From assembly GCA_026692885.1 (NCBI GenBank), contig JAPLNJ010000217.1, positions 1-5,543 on the forward strand: DNA of 5,543 nucleotides, read 5' to 3'. Position 1 is the first letter of the stretch. The number at the start of each line of letters is the position of its first letter. The notes under the pieces are model-generated. The model was given only the letters and a program-made list of their open reading frames with translations. It did not search any database and had not been told where the DNA came from. A program made the position numbers and the translations under genes. Source of the stretch: Planctomycetota bacterium (GTDB lineage: Bacteria; Planctomycetota; Planctomycetia; Pirellulales; Pirellulaceae). This document shows, piece after piece, positions 1 through 5,543 of this stretch.

Positions 1-2220
1 GTGGTGCAAACGGGGTTGCCGATCCTGGACCGCTGGAACGCCAACGTCGCCCTGCTCGCCGATTGGCTCGGGCGGTTTGCTGCGGAGCCGGTATGGGAAG
101 GCGAGACCGTGGCCTTCTACGTGCGGGACGACGACCGAGGGCGTCTCGGCGGCATCACCTGTGTGCCGACGACCGAGGCTGATCTCCAGGGACCGCTACG
201 GGAGGAATTCCAGGGCCTGAAGGACCGCTTGCAGCAGGCCGTGCCGCGTTCCAGCTCCGGGCACACGATGCATCGGTTTCTCAGCCAAGGCTTGCTCGCA
301 TTCCGCCCGGAGGCGGATCCCCTGGGTCTGAAGTGGCAACTGTTCAAGTACCGGGATCTGCTGGGAACCTGGCGGCTCGTCTGGTGTTGCGGCCATCTTC
401 CGCGGCCCGATCGGTCGGCCGGCCAGCCGGTCGTCTGTGGCAACCCCGACTGTCACCAACTGGCGCTGGTGGAAGGCGGAGCCGTCCGGAAATGTGCCCG
501 CTGCGGGCGTTCCGTGGCGGCTCAAGGATTCGTCCGCCGCCGGTGGAAGTTGCTGCTCGCGCTGCTGTTACTGCTGCTAGTTGGCGGCGGGGGTGCGGCG
601 TATGCCTATCTGCGTCCCAGTGCCATCCTGGCCGGCCACGTGGTCCGAGCCGCCGATGGCGCGCCGCTCACCGGGGCCGAGGCTCGGATCGAAGGCGACC
701 CGCGGACGACGGTCACGGACGGTCCAGGGTCCTTTCGCCTGGTACGTCTGCCGGCCGGCAAGGCCACGCTGAAAGTCTCCGCGCGGGGTTTTAGCGAGCA
801 GTCTGTCCCGGTCGAGATGTCGGCCCGCAACGAGACCTCCGTCGACGTGCGCATGACCGGCGTGGCCCAACTCTCGGGCCGCGTGGTGTACCTGCTGGAC
901 GACCAGGAACTGGGCCTTGCCCAGGCCCGCGTGGCGACCGTAGGTCTCGACGTGGCGCCGGTCGAGAGTGACGACTCCGGCAGCTTCCAATGTGCGTCGC
1001 TCCCGCCGGGACCGCTCCGGCTGCAAGTCACGGCGACGGGCTTTGCAGCGACGGAGGTTACGGGGCAGGCCCTGGTCGGCAGCGCGAGTGGGGGCTCCGG
1101 AGAGGCACCCCTCCGCGTCGTCTTGGCCGGCGACTGCAGCCTCGGCGGCCGCGTGGTCCATGCCGCGGATCCGCAACTGCCGATCGCTGACGCCGAGATC
1201 CGTGTGCGCGGTCTCGATCAGACCCCCACCCGCACGGACGCCGACGGGCGGTTCCAGCTCGCCGGTGTGCCCCCGGCGCGCGTCGAGCTGCGGGCGTCTG
1301 CGGCCGGCTTCCGCGCGAACTCCGTTCCCGCTGAGCCCGGAGCGGTCGCACTGTCGATCCCCCTGGCCGGTGACGCGAGCGTGCAGGGCACGGTGCTCCG
1401 CGGCGACACGAAGCAACCCGTACCCAACGCCCAGGTGCTGCTGTCCGGCACGCCCTTCAAGACGCGAACCGACGAGCGCGGCGTTTTCCGCTGGGCCGAG
1501 GTCCGCAGCGGCCCGGTGAACATCGCCGCCTCCGTGCCGGGCTGGACCGCGTCGTTGGCCAAGGACTTGCCCGCCGGTCAGGAAACGACCGTGGAAATCG
1601 TGTTGACCGGTGCGGCCACGGCGCGCGGGCGAGTGGTCAAGGCAGGCGACCGCGCCGCCGTGTCCAACGCCACCATCACCGTCACCCAGACCGGGGCGCA
1701 GGCCACCAGCGGCGCCCGCGGAGAATTCACACTCCCTGAGATTCCCGCCTCCCAACTCACGTTGCAGGTGTCGGCCGAGGGCTACATCCCCCGAGATGTC
1801 CCACAGGAACTGCAGGCCGGGGCGCAGGATCTGGAAGAGATCGCCCTGATTCCCGCGGTCGCGATTGAGGGTGTCGTCGTCCGAGCCGTCGATGGGGGGC
1901 CTATCCCCGGCGCGATGGTCGCCGTGGCCGAGCCCCGGGCCACCGCGCAGACGGACAAGGACGGCAAGTTCACCATCACTGGCGTGCCCCTCACCCCGCT
2001 CCGCGTGGGCGCCATGGCGAAGGGCTTCAGCAAGAATATTGTCCAGGCTGAGCCGGGGAAGGAGCCGTTGCGGATCGAGTTGACCGGCGATGCGGTGCTC
2101 CGCGGCCGGGTGACGCGCAGCGACACGCAACAGCCGGTCGCCGGTGCCGAAGTCTGCTTGAACGCTGCCGGCGCCCAGTTCAAAACCCAGACGGACCAGC
2201 AGGGGCAATTCCACTTGTAG
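1..2220 (+). CDS. Membrane-anchored zinc-ribbon protein with carboxypeptidase-regulatory-like repeats, cut short by TAG (5' part of a split gene)
   Basis: The function is unknown; the architecture suggests a single-pass envelope protein. Residues 1-128 match nothing I recognise. Residues 129-168 hold clustered cysteines (C129, C130, H131, C146, C151, C165, C168; the pattern CGNPDC then CARC), which resembles a zinc ribbon. A basic RRRWK motif at 179-183 precedes a leucine-rich transmembrane helix at about 184-204, so by the positive-inside rule the zinc ribbon should be cytoplasmic and the repeats extracytoplasmic. Repeats of about 80 residues begin near 209, 290, 379, 459, 540, 620 and 698. 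Each has the pattern G-x-V, then P-hydrophobic-x-x-A, T-D-x-x-G-x-F, a V/L-P turn and A-x-G-F/Y, as in carboxypeptidase regulatory-like domains. The seventh repeat is broken by TAG at 2218-2220, and the frame continues intact to 3663. The start is unresolved: GTG codons lie at 1 and 4, but no upstream sequence is available to show a ribosome binding site, so the gene may begin outside the window. Confidence 0.8.
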   Translation: MVQTGLPILDRWNANVALLADWLGRFAAEPVWEGETVAFYVRDDDRGRLGGITCVPTTEADLQGPLREEFQGLKDRLQQAVPRSSSGHTMHRFLSQGLLAFRPEADPLGLKWQLFKYRDLLGTWRLVWCCGHLPRPDRSAGQPVVCGNPDCHQLALVEGGAVRKCARCGRSVAAQGFVRRRWKLLLALLLLLLVGGGGAAYAYLRPSAILAGHVVRAADGAPLTGAEARIEGDPRTTVTDGPGSFRLVRLPAGKATLKVSARGFSEQSVPVEMSARNETSVDVRMTGVAQLSGRVVYLLDDQELGLAQARVATVGLDVAPVESDDSGSFQCASLPPGPLRLQVTATGFAATEVTGQALVGSASGGSGEAPLRVVLAGDCSLGGRVVHAADPQLPIADAEIRVRGLDQTPTRTDADGRFQLAGVPPARVELRASAAGFRANSVPAEPGAVALSIPLAGDASVQGTVLRGDTKQPVPNAQVLLSGTPFKTRTDERGVFRWAEVRSGPVNIAASVPGWTASLAKDLPAGQETTVEIVLTGAATARGRVVKAGDRAAVSNATITVTQTGAQATSGARGEFTLPEIPASQLTLQVSAEGYIPRDVPQELQAGAQDLEEIALIPAVAIEGVVVRAVDGGPIPGAMVAVAEPRATAQTDKDGKFTITGVPLTPLRVGAMAKGFSKNIVQAEPGKEPLRIELTGDAVLRGRVTRSDTQQPVAGAEVCLNAAGAQFKTQTDQQGQFHL
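1135..1857 (+). repeat. Three-repeat coding block, copy A (repeats 3-5)
   Basis: Codons 379-619 form one 241-codon unit of three carboxypeptidase-regulatory-like repeats, followed directly by a second copy. Order-specific signatures recur only at matching places in the two copies: AEPG at 444 and 683, SLAKDLPAGQET at 518 and 759, and QDL followed by I-x-L-x-P at 609 and 850. These are stronger than the similarity between neighbouring repeats within a block. Confidence 0.7.
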
Positions 2221-2580
2221 AACGTCTGCAGCGGACCGGGCCAGGTCACTGCCCAGGCGGCCGGCTTGGAGGCCTCGTTGGCGAAGGACCTGCCCGCTGG
2301 CCAGGAGACTCGCGTCGAGCTGGTGTTGCAAGGCGGCACGACGCTCCGTGGAAAGGTCGTCAGTGCGACGGACCAGAAGCCGATCTCGGGAGCCACCGTA
2401 AGCATCCCGCAGACGCAGTTGAAATCTACCAGCGACGCCGAGGGCCGATTTGCCCTGTCCGGCGTTCCTGCGGCGAAGTCCACGCTCCGGGTAACCGCGC
2501 AAGGCTACGAGCCTAAGGAACTCGCGCAATCCGGGAAGACCGGCGAGCAGGATCTCGGCCAGATTCCCCTGGTCCCCTGG
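1858..2580 (+). repeat. Three-repeat coding block, copy B (repeats 6-8), carrying the TAG
   Basis: Codons 620-860 are the second copy of the 241-codon block. Its middle repeat holds the amber codon. The copies differ at many third codon positions even where the protein is identical (for example the SLAKDLPAGQET stretch at 1552-1587 against 2275-2310), so the duplication is old and not an assembly artefact. Confidence 0.7.
2218..2220 (+). other. In-frame amber (TAG) codon interrupting a 1220-codon frame
   Basis: Reading on after this TAG in the same frame gives AAC GTC TGC AGC GGA and open sequence to the TAA at 3661-3663. Codon 740 (the TAG) aligns with alanine 499 of the duplicated repeat at a constant offset of 241 codons: F496/F737 before it, and V501/V742 and S518/S759 after it, with no insertion or deletion. 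One-base precursors such as CAG, TGG, GAG, AAG, TCG or TTG could have given it. It is therefore a single substitution (real or a sequencing error) or a readthrough site. The other three genuine terminators in the window are TAA or TGA. Confidence 0.85.
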
Positions 2581-3663
2581 CCCGAAGTCCGCGGCGTGAC
2601 GCGGGACGCGACGGACAGCAAGAAAGCGGTGCCCCAGGCCGCACTCGAAGTCCAGGTGGCGGGACAGCGCCAGACGCTGACCAGTGGCGCGGACGGCGGA
2701 TTCAGCCTCGGAAAGCTGCCGCCCGGATCGGTGGAACTGACGGCGAAAGCGCAGGGCTATCAGGAGACGCGTATGAATAAGCAGGTGCAGCCCGGCGACG
2801 CCTGGATCGACGTGCCGCTGACGCGGGAGCCGCCACCACCACCGATGGCCACTGCGCCTCAGCCGACCCCGTCCCCGGTGCCGGAGCTCGACCAACCGCC
2901 GCAGCCACGTAGTCCGCCGGAGCGAAAAAGCGGACGTAAACCCCCCAATGAAGTCGCCGCCAAGGGAGTGGTTTTGCGCGGCGATGTCGTTGATGCCGTG
3001 AGGAAGCAGCCTGTGCCTGGTGCCGAGGTCCGGGTCTCGGTCGGCGGCGACCGGCGCAGCGTGAAGGCCAACGCGGAGGGTCATTTCGAGATCCGCGGAC
3101 TCCCGTCGGGGCTGGCCGAGGTGCAGGTTTCGGCTGCCGGCTTTGAACCGGCCAAACTCACGCATCCTACCGGCGGTGACGACATGCTCGCCGTGTTGAG
3201 TCCGGCCATGAAAGCGAACGAAATCCGCATCGTCCTGACCTGGGCCAAGCTCCAGCCGCGATTGGATCTGGACGGCCATCTCTATGGCGGCGCGGGTGGC
3301 AGCGGCTTCCACGTGCACGTCAACAATCGCAATCAGGGCGGAGCCACCCTGGACATTGATGCCAAGAACGGGCCGGATCCCGAAACGATCACGGCCCGGA
3401 CAACCCCCAATGCCCGCTACAGCTACTACATCGTCGATGATCGGAATCGGGGGACTGCGGGAGAAAAAGGCGGCAACGGATTGGCGATCTCCCAGGCCCA
3501 GGTCCGTCTCTATTACCGCGGCGCCAGATCCGGCGAGGTGTTTCAGATCCCCCGCAATCCCCAAGGTCCCGTCTGGCACGTGTTCGACATCAGCGTGACC
3601 GGAGAGCGGAGCGTGGTGGTCGTGCCAGTCAACAAATGGCTAACCGATCTGCCGGCGCAGTAA
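2266..3663 (+). CDS. 3' part of the split repeat protein, with C-terminal YfaP/DUF2135-like domain
   Basis: This is best read as the continuation of the gene at 1-2220, in the same frame. Numbering in the joined frame: end of repeat 7 (741-778), repeat 8 (about 779-860), repeat 9 (861-942), a proline-rich linker (about 943-982, with a PPPPP run), repeat 10 (about 989-1070), then a final domain at about 1073-1205. That domain has the pattern I-V-L-T-W, L-D-L-D-G-H-L-Y-G, F-H-V-H-V-N-N, L-D-I-D, P-E-T-I-T, Y-S-Y-Y-I, Q-V-R-L-Y and W-H-V-F-D-I, as I know it from YfaP/DUF2135 proteins. It has no signal peptide or membrane helix of its own. The TTG at 2266 is only a nominal start: it lies inside a repeat, has a weak AGG 8 bases upstream, and the first in-frame ATG is not until 2773. 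If it is not translated by readthrough, this half is probably a pseudogene remnant; the intact repeat motifs argue that any inactivation is recent. Confidence 0.7.
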   Translation: MEASLAKDLPAGQETRVELVLQGGTTLRGKVVSATDQKPISGATVSIPQTQLKSTSDAEGRFALSGVPAAKSTLRVTAQGYEPKELAQSGKTGEQDLGQIPLVPWPEVRGVTRDATDSKKAVPQAALEVQVAGQRQTLTSGADGGFSLGKLPPGSVELTAKAQGYQETRMNKQVQPGDAWIDVPLTREPPPPPMATAPQPTPSPVPELDQPPQPRSPPERKSGRKPPNEVAAKGVVLRGDVVDAVRKQPVPGAEVRVSVGGDRRSVKANAEGHFEIRGLPSGLAEVQVSAAGFEPAKLTHPTGGDDMLAVLSPAMKANEIRIVLTWAKLQPRLDLDGHLYGGAGGSGFHVHVNNRNQGGATLDIDAKNGPDPETITARTTPNARYSYYIVDDRNRGTAGEKGGNGLAISQAQVRLYYRGARSGEVFQIPRNPQGPVWHVFDISVTGERSVVVVPVNKWLTDLPAQ

Positions 3664-3919
3664 AGACTCAGAGGACGCCCAGGATATCACTGCTAGTATT
3701 TCGCAAGATTACGATCAAGGCCGGTGTCTTCCACTCGCGGAAATTTTCGGTAGACTGAGCGCTGCTCGTTCGACGTTTGCAGACCATTTACTCGCTTGAT
3801 GAGAGGTTTCAGCAGGTGCCCAACTCGGCAACCTCGCTACGCGGCGTTGGGGGCAGAGGCGGGAACGGTGCCTGCGCGGCTGACACGGCTTTCCCCAGCA
3901 ACACCTTGCTACCAGGAAT
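3664..3919. other. Intergenic region between the repeat gene and the vWA gene
   Basis: No convincing gene is seen in these 256 bases. The first part (about 3685-3760) is more A/T-rich than the surrounding genes and is the likeliest place for a promoter of the vWA-phosphatase pair, but I find no good -35/-10 match. A 6-base inverted repeat, CCCAAC at 3819-3824 and GTTGGG at 3846-3851, could form a stem with a 21-base loop; it has no T-tract and is weak evidence for anything. The length suggests that the downstream genes are transcribed separately from the repeat gene. Confidence 0.5.
3914..3917 (+). promoter_or_regulatory. Ribosome binding site of the vWA gene, deciding its start
   Basis: AGGA lies 8 bases before the ATG at 3926 but only 2 bases before the ATG at 3920. 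The spacing favours 3926 as the translation start. Confidence 0.55.
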
Positions 3920-3925
3920 ATGGCG

Positions 3926-4768
3926 ATGAACTACACGGCACAAATCACGACGCGCAATCCCACGTGTTTTCTGTTCCTAGTCGATCAGTCCGGTTCGATG
4001 AAATTGCCCTTTGGGCGTGACCGTAGTGTCAGGAAAGCCGATGGCGTAGCCGAGGCCCTCAATCGCCTGCTGGATGCCCTGGTGTCTCGTTGTTCGAAAG
4101 GCGAGAAGATCGCCGATCGGTACTATATCGGCGTCATCGGTTACGGAAGTCGCATCGGTTCCGGGCTGGGGGGCGAGTTGGCCGGCCAGGGACTGGTCCC
4201 GGTCAGCCGGATCGGCAGTCACCCGCTGCGCATCGAGGAGCGTGTCAGGAAGGAACGCGACGGCGCCGGAGGAGTGCGGGAGGCAAAGGTGATCGTGACG
4301 GTGTGGATCGAGCCTGTCGCGGATGGCAGAACCACGCTGATGTGCGGTGCGCTGGCCGAGGCGCAGAAGACGGTCCGAAGTTTCGTGACGGCGAATCCCA
4401 ATTCCTTCCCGCCGATCGTCATCAACATCACCGATGGTGAGGCCAAAGACGGCGATCCGGAAGCTGCCGCAGCGGCTTTGCGCGAGATCACCACCGCCGA
4501 TGGAAACGTGCTGTTGTTTAACGTGCACATCTCGTCCGACGAGAGCAGTCCGATTCTGTTTCCGTCCGACGAAGGCCAGTTGCCCGACAAGTTCTCCCAA
4601 CGCCTGTTCCGCATGTCCAGCCCGTTGCCGCCGAAAATGATCGAGGAAGCCCAGTCGATGGAGTACCCTGTCATCGCCGGCGCCCGCGGTTTCGTGTTTA
4701 ATGCCGACCTGGATTCCGTCGTCCATTTCCTCGACATTGGAACCGCTTTAGGTCCGAAGGGAAATTGA
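3926..4768 (+). CDS. von Willebrand factor type A (vWA) domain protein, TerY-like
   Basis: This is a 280-residue stand-alone cytosolic vWA protein with no signal peptide or membrane helix. The metal-ion-dependent adhesion site is complete: D20-Q-S22-G-S24 after the hydrophobic strand FLFLV, a threonine at 136/137 (TTLMCGAL, where TPM is common in the family), and D170-G in INITDGE. Such domains bind a divalent metal and a protein partner. An insert at about 75-130, between the strand ending YYIGVIGYG and the conserved threonine, contains GGELAGQGLVPVSRI and an arginine/glutamate-rich hairpin; I recall this insert in a subfamily of bacterial vWA proteins found next to phosphatases. The C-terminal part (RMSSPLPPKM, ARGFVFNADL) is also typical of that subfamily. 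The start at 3926 is chosen over 3920 by ribosome-site spacing. The stop lies 8 bases before the phosphatase gene, so the two are probably co-transcribed. The likely role is as a scaffold or substrate-recognition partner in a phospho-signalling system; this is inferred from context. Confidence 0.88.
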   Translation: MNYTAQITTRNPTCFLFLVDQSGSMKLPFGRDRSVRKADGVAEALNRLLDALVSRCSKGEKIADRYYIGVIGYGSRIGSGLGGELAGQGLVPVSRIGSHPLRIEERVRKERDGAGGVREAKVIVTVWIEPVADGRTTLMCGALAEAQKTVRSFVTANPNSFPPIVINITDGEAKDGDPEAAAAALREITTADGNVLLFNVHISSDESSPILFPSDEGQLPDKFSQRLFRMSSPLPPKMIEEAQSMEYPVIAGARGFVFNADLDSVVHFLDIGTALGPKGN

Positions 4769-4771
4769 GGG
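4768..4771 (+). promoter_or_regulatory. Ribosome binding site of the PP2C gene, overlapping the vWA stop
   Basis: AGGG, within GAGGGA at 4767-4772, shares its first base with the TGA stop of the vWA gene and lies 5 bases before the ATG at 4777. This supports that start and suggests translational coupling between the two genes. Confidence 0.6.
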
Positions 4772-4776
4772 AACCG

Positions 4777-5514
4777 ATGTCCGACATGGCCCGGCATTGC
4801 CTTGCCTTCCGTCAGCCCAAAGGCGATGAGACTCTCGAAGAGTGGGAGGATGCCTACGCGGTGGATCCTGTCGGCCAGCGTCTCGCGGTGGCGGACGGTA
4901 CCACGGACAGCGTCTACGCCAAAGTGTGGGCCGAGTTGTTAGTCAATCGGTTTGTGGCTGCCAAGGGCGATGCGGAGGACTGGTCCGGCTGGTTGCTCGG
5001 TGCGCGGGACGCTTGGGCGGCCCAGTTTTGCGGACGCGAGATTCCGTATCATGCCGTGAAGAAATTTCAGAAAGGCTCGTTTGCGACTTTCTTAGGAGTC
5101 GTGCTCAAAACGTTCGAAGGACTCCCCTGCCACTGGCACGCCGTCGCCGTCGGCGATACCTGCCTGTTCCATACACGGGACGCCGTCCTGCAGAAATCTT
5201 TTCCTGTCGAGCGTTCCGAGCAATTCGGCAATACTCCGGCGCTGGTCTGCTCGCGTGGGTCTTTTGCGGAGATGACCCACGGCCACGCGACCTCTCAAAC
5301 GGCCCTGCCAGGAGACCGCTTGTGGCTGATGACGGACGCCTTGGCACACTGGGCCTTGGCCCGGCAAGAAGCCGGCGACAGCCCGTGGGAGGAATTGCAG
5401 CGATTCCTGACGCCGCAGACCACCCCCGCTGAATTCGCCGCGTGGATCGAGCGACTGCGCGAGCACCAAGGCCTACGTGACGACGACATAACGTTGCTGA
5501 CGCTCACGGTGTGA
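4777..5514 (+). CDS. PP2C-family protein phosphatase (Ser/Thr)
   Basis: This 245-residue cytosolic protein is about the size of a minimal bacterial PP2C domain, with no membrane helix. PP2C enzymes remove phosphate from Ser/Thr using two metal ions held by aspartates. All four expected acidic positions are visible: E24-D25 (WEDAYAVD), D40-G41 (VADGTTDS), D187 (LMTDALAHW) and D236/D237 (RDDDITLLTL). The intervening family motifs are GSFATFLGVVL (100-110) and WHAVAVGDTCLFHTR (120-134). Two departures from classical PP2C are the T-D-A at 186-188 where T-D-G is usual, and T-T-D-S after the first DG in place of M-G-G; I recall similar variants in a bacterial subfamily paired with vWA proteins. The ATG at 4777 is preferred over the TTG at 4765, which overlaps the vWA stop and lacks its own ribosome site. 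It sits 8 bases after the vWA gene, and so probably acts with it on a kinase-phosphorylated target encoded elsewhere. Confidence 0.85.
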   Translation: MSDMARHCLAFRQPKGDETLEEWEDAYAVDPVGQRLAVADGTTDSVYAKVWAELLVNRFVAAKGDAEDWSGWLLGARDAWAAQFCGREIPYHAVKKFQKGSFATFLGVVLKTFEGLPCHWHAVAVGDTCLFHTRDAVLQKSFPVERSEQFGNTPALVCSRGSFAEMTHGHATSQTALPGDRLWLMTDALAHWALARQEAGDSPWEELQRFLTPQTTPAEFAAWIERLREHQGLRDDDITLLTLTV

Positions 5515-5525
5515 CCCCCCGTAGC

Positions 5526-5543
5526 ATGGCTCTCCAGAGCCGT
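5526..5543. repeat. Short GC-rich inverted repeat at the window edge
   Basis: GGCTC at 5528-5532 and GAGCC at 5537-5541 flank a 4-base loop, TCCA; outside them T5527-G5542 and A5526-T5543 could also pair, giving a compact hairpin 11 bases after the phosphatase stop. It could be part of a terminator or a dispersed intergenic palindrome. The window ends here, so a following T-tract cannot be seen. Confidence 0.45.

Noticed and set aside
2238..2254. GGGC/GCCC stem just after the TAG as a readthrough-stimulating hairpin
   Set aside because: A 4-base stem is expected by chance in sequence this GC-rich, and the codon after the stop (AAC) does not match known readthrough contexts.
1135..2580. The tandem blocks as an assembly duplication
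   Set aside because: The two copies differ at many synonymous and replacement sites, so they are true diverged copies.
577..3579. A 1000-codon open frame on the minus strand opposite the repeat gene
   Set aside because: It is a shadow of high-GC coding sequence. Its translation is low-complexity, rich in R, G, H and D, with no recognisable domain, whereas the plus strand carries clear periodic repeats and a conserved C-terminal domain. Because it is open across the TAG, it says nothing about that codon.
3729..3756. Possible promoter with TTCCAC and TAGACT 16 bases apart
   Set aside because: The -35 element matches the consensus at only two of six positions, and the promoter consensus of this organism is unknown.
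3796..4020. A small plus-strand frame (ATG at 3799) running into the start of the vWA gene in another frame
   Set aside because: It has no ribosome binding site, overlaps the vWA gene by about 95 bases and has an atypical composition; it is more likely chance.
3977..4726. A 249-codon minus-strand frame opposite the vWA gene
   Set aside because: The plus strand here encodes an unmistakable MIDAS-bearing vWA domain; the antisense translation has no family pattern.
4765..4776. A TTG start for the phosphatase, overlapping the vWA stop
   Set aside because: The ATG at 4777 has a well-placed AGGG 5 bases upstream, and the four extra residues match nothing in the family.

Overview
The window is GC-rich and densely coded on the plus strand, with strong G/C preference at third codon positions; this also creates long antisense shadow frames. 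The gene content suggests Planctomycetota or a similarly large-genomed environmental bacterium: a long membrane-anchored protein built of carboxypeptidase-regulatory-like beta-sandwich repeats, followed by a cytosolic von Willebrand factor A (vWA) protein and a PP2C-like phosphatase. This is an inference from family content and composition; there is no phylogenetic marker in the window.

Bases 1-3663 form one reading frame of 1220 codons broken by a single in-frame TAG at 2218-2220. The 5' part (1-2220) encodes an unrecognised N-terminal domain, a cysteine-rich zinc-ribbon-like segment, one transmembrane helix and about six and a half repeats of roughly 80 residues. The 3' part, in the same frame, encodes the rest of the seventh repeat, further repeats, a proline-rich linker and a C-terminal domain resembling YfaP/DUF2135. 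Repeats 3-5 and 6-8 are two copies of a 241-residue, three-repeat block. The TAG falls at a position that aligns without any gap to an ordinary alanine codon in the other copy, so it looks like a point nonsense change in an otherwise intact gene (or a sequencing error, or readthrough), not a natural boundary between two genes.

Bases 3664-3919 hold no convincing gene. Then come two tightly spaced genes: a 280-residue vWA protein with a complete MIDAS metal site (3926-4768), and, 8 bases after its stop, a 245-residue PP2C-family phosphatase (4777-5514). They almost certainly form an operon. vWA plus PP2C is a pairing known from bacterial phospho-signalling loci, usually with a Ser/Thr kinase; no kinase lies in this window, so any partner would be outside it. 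The large membrane protein upstream is a plausible envelope or sensory partner, but only by proximity. The window ends inside or just after a short GC-rich inverted repeat (5526-5543).
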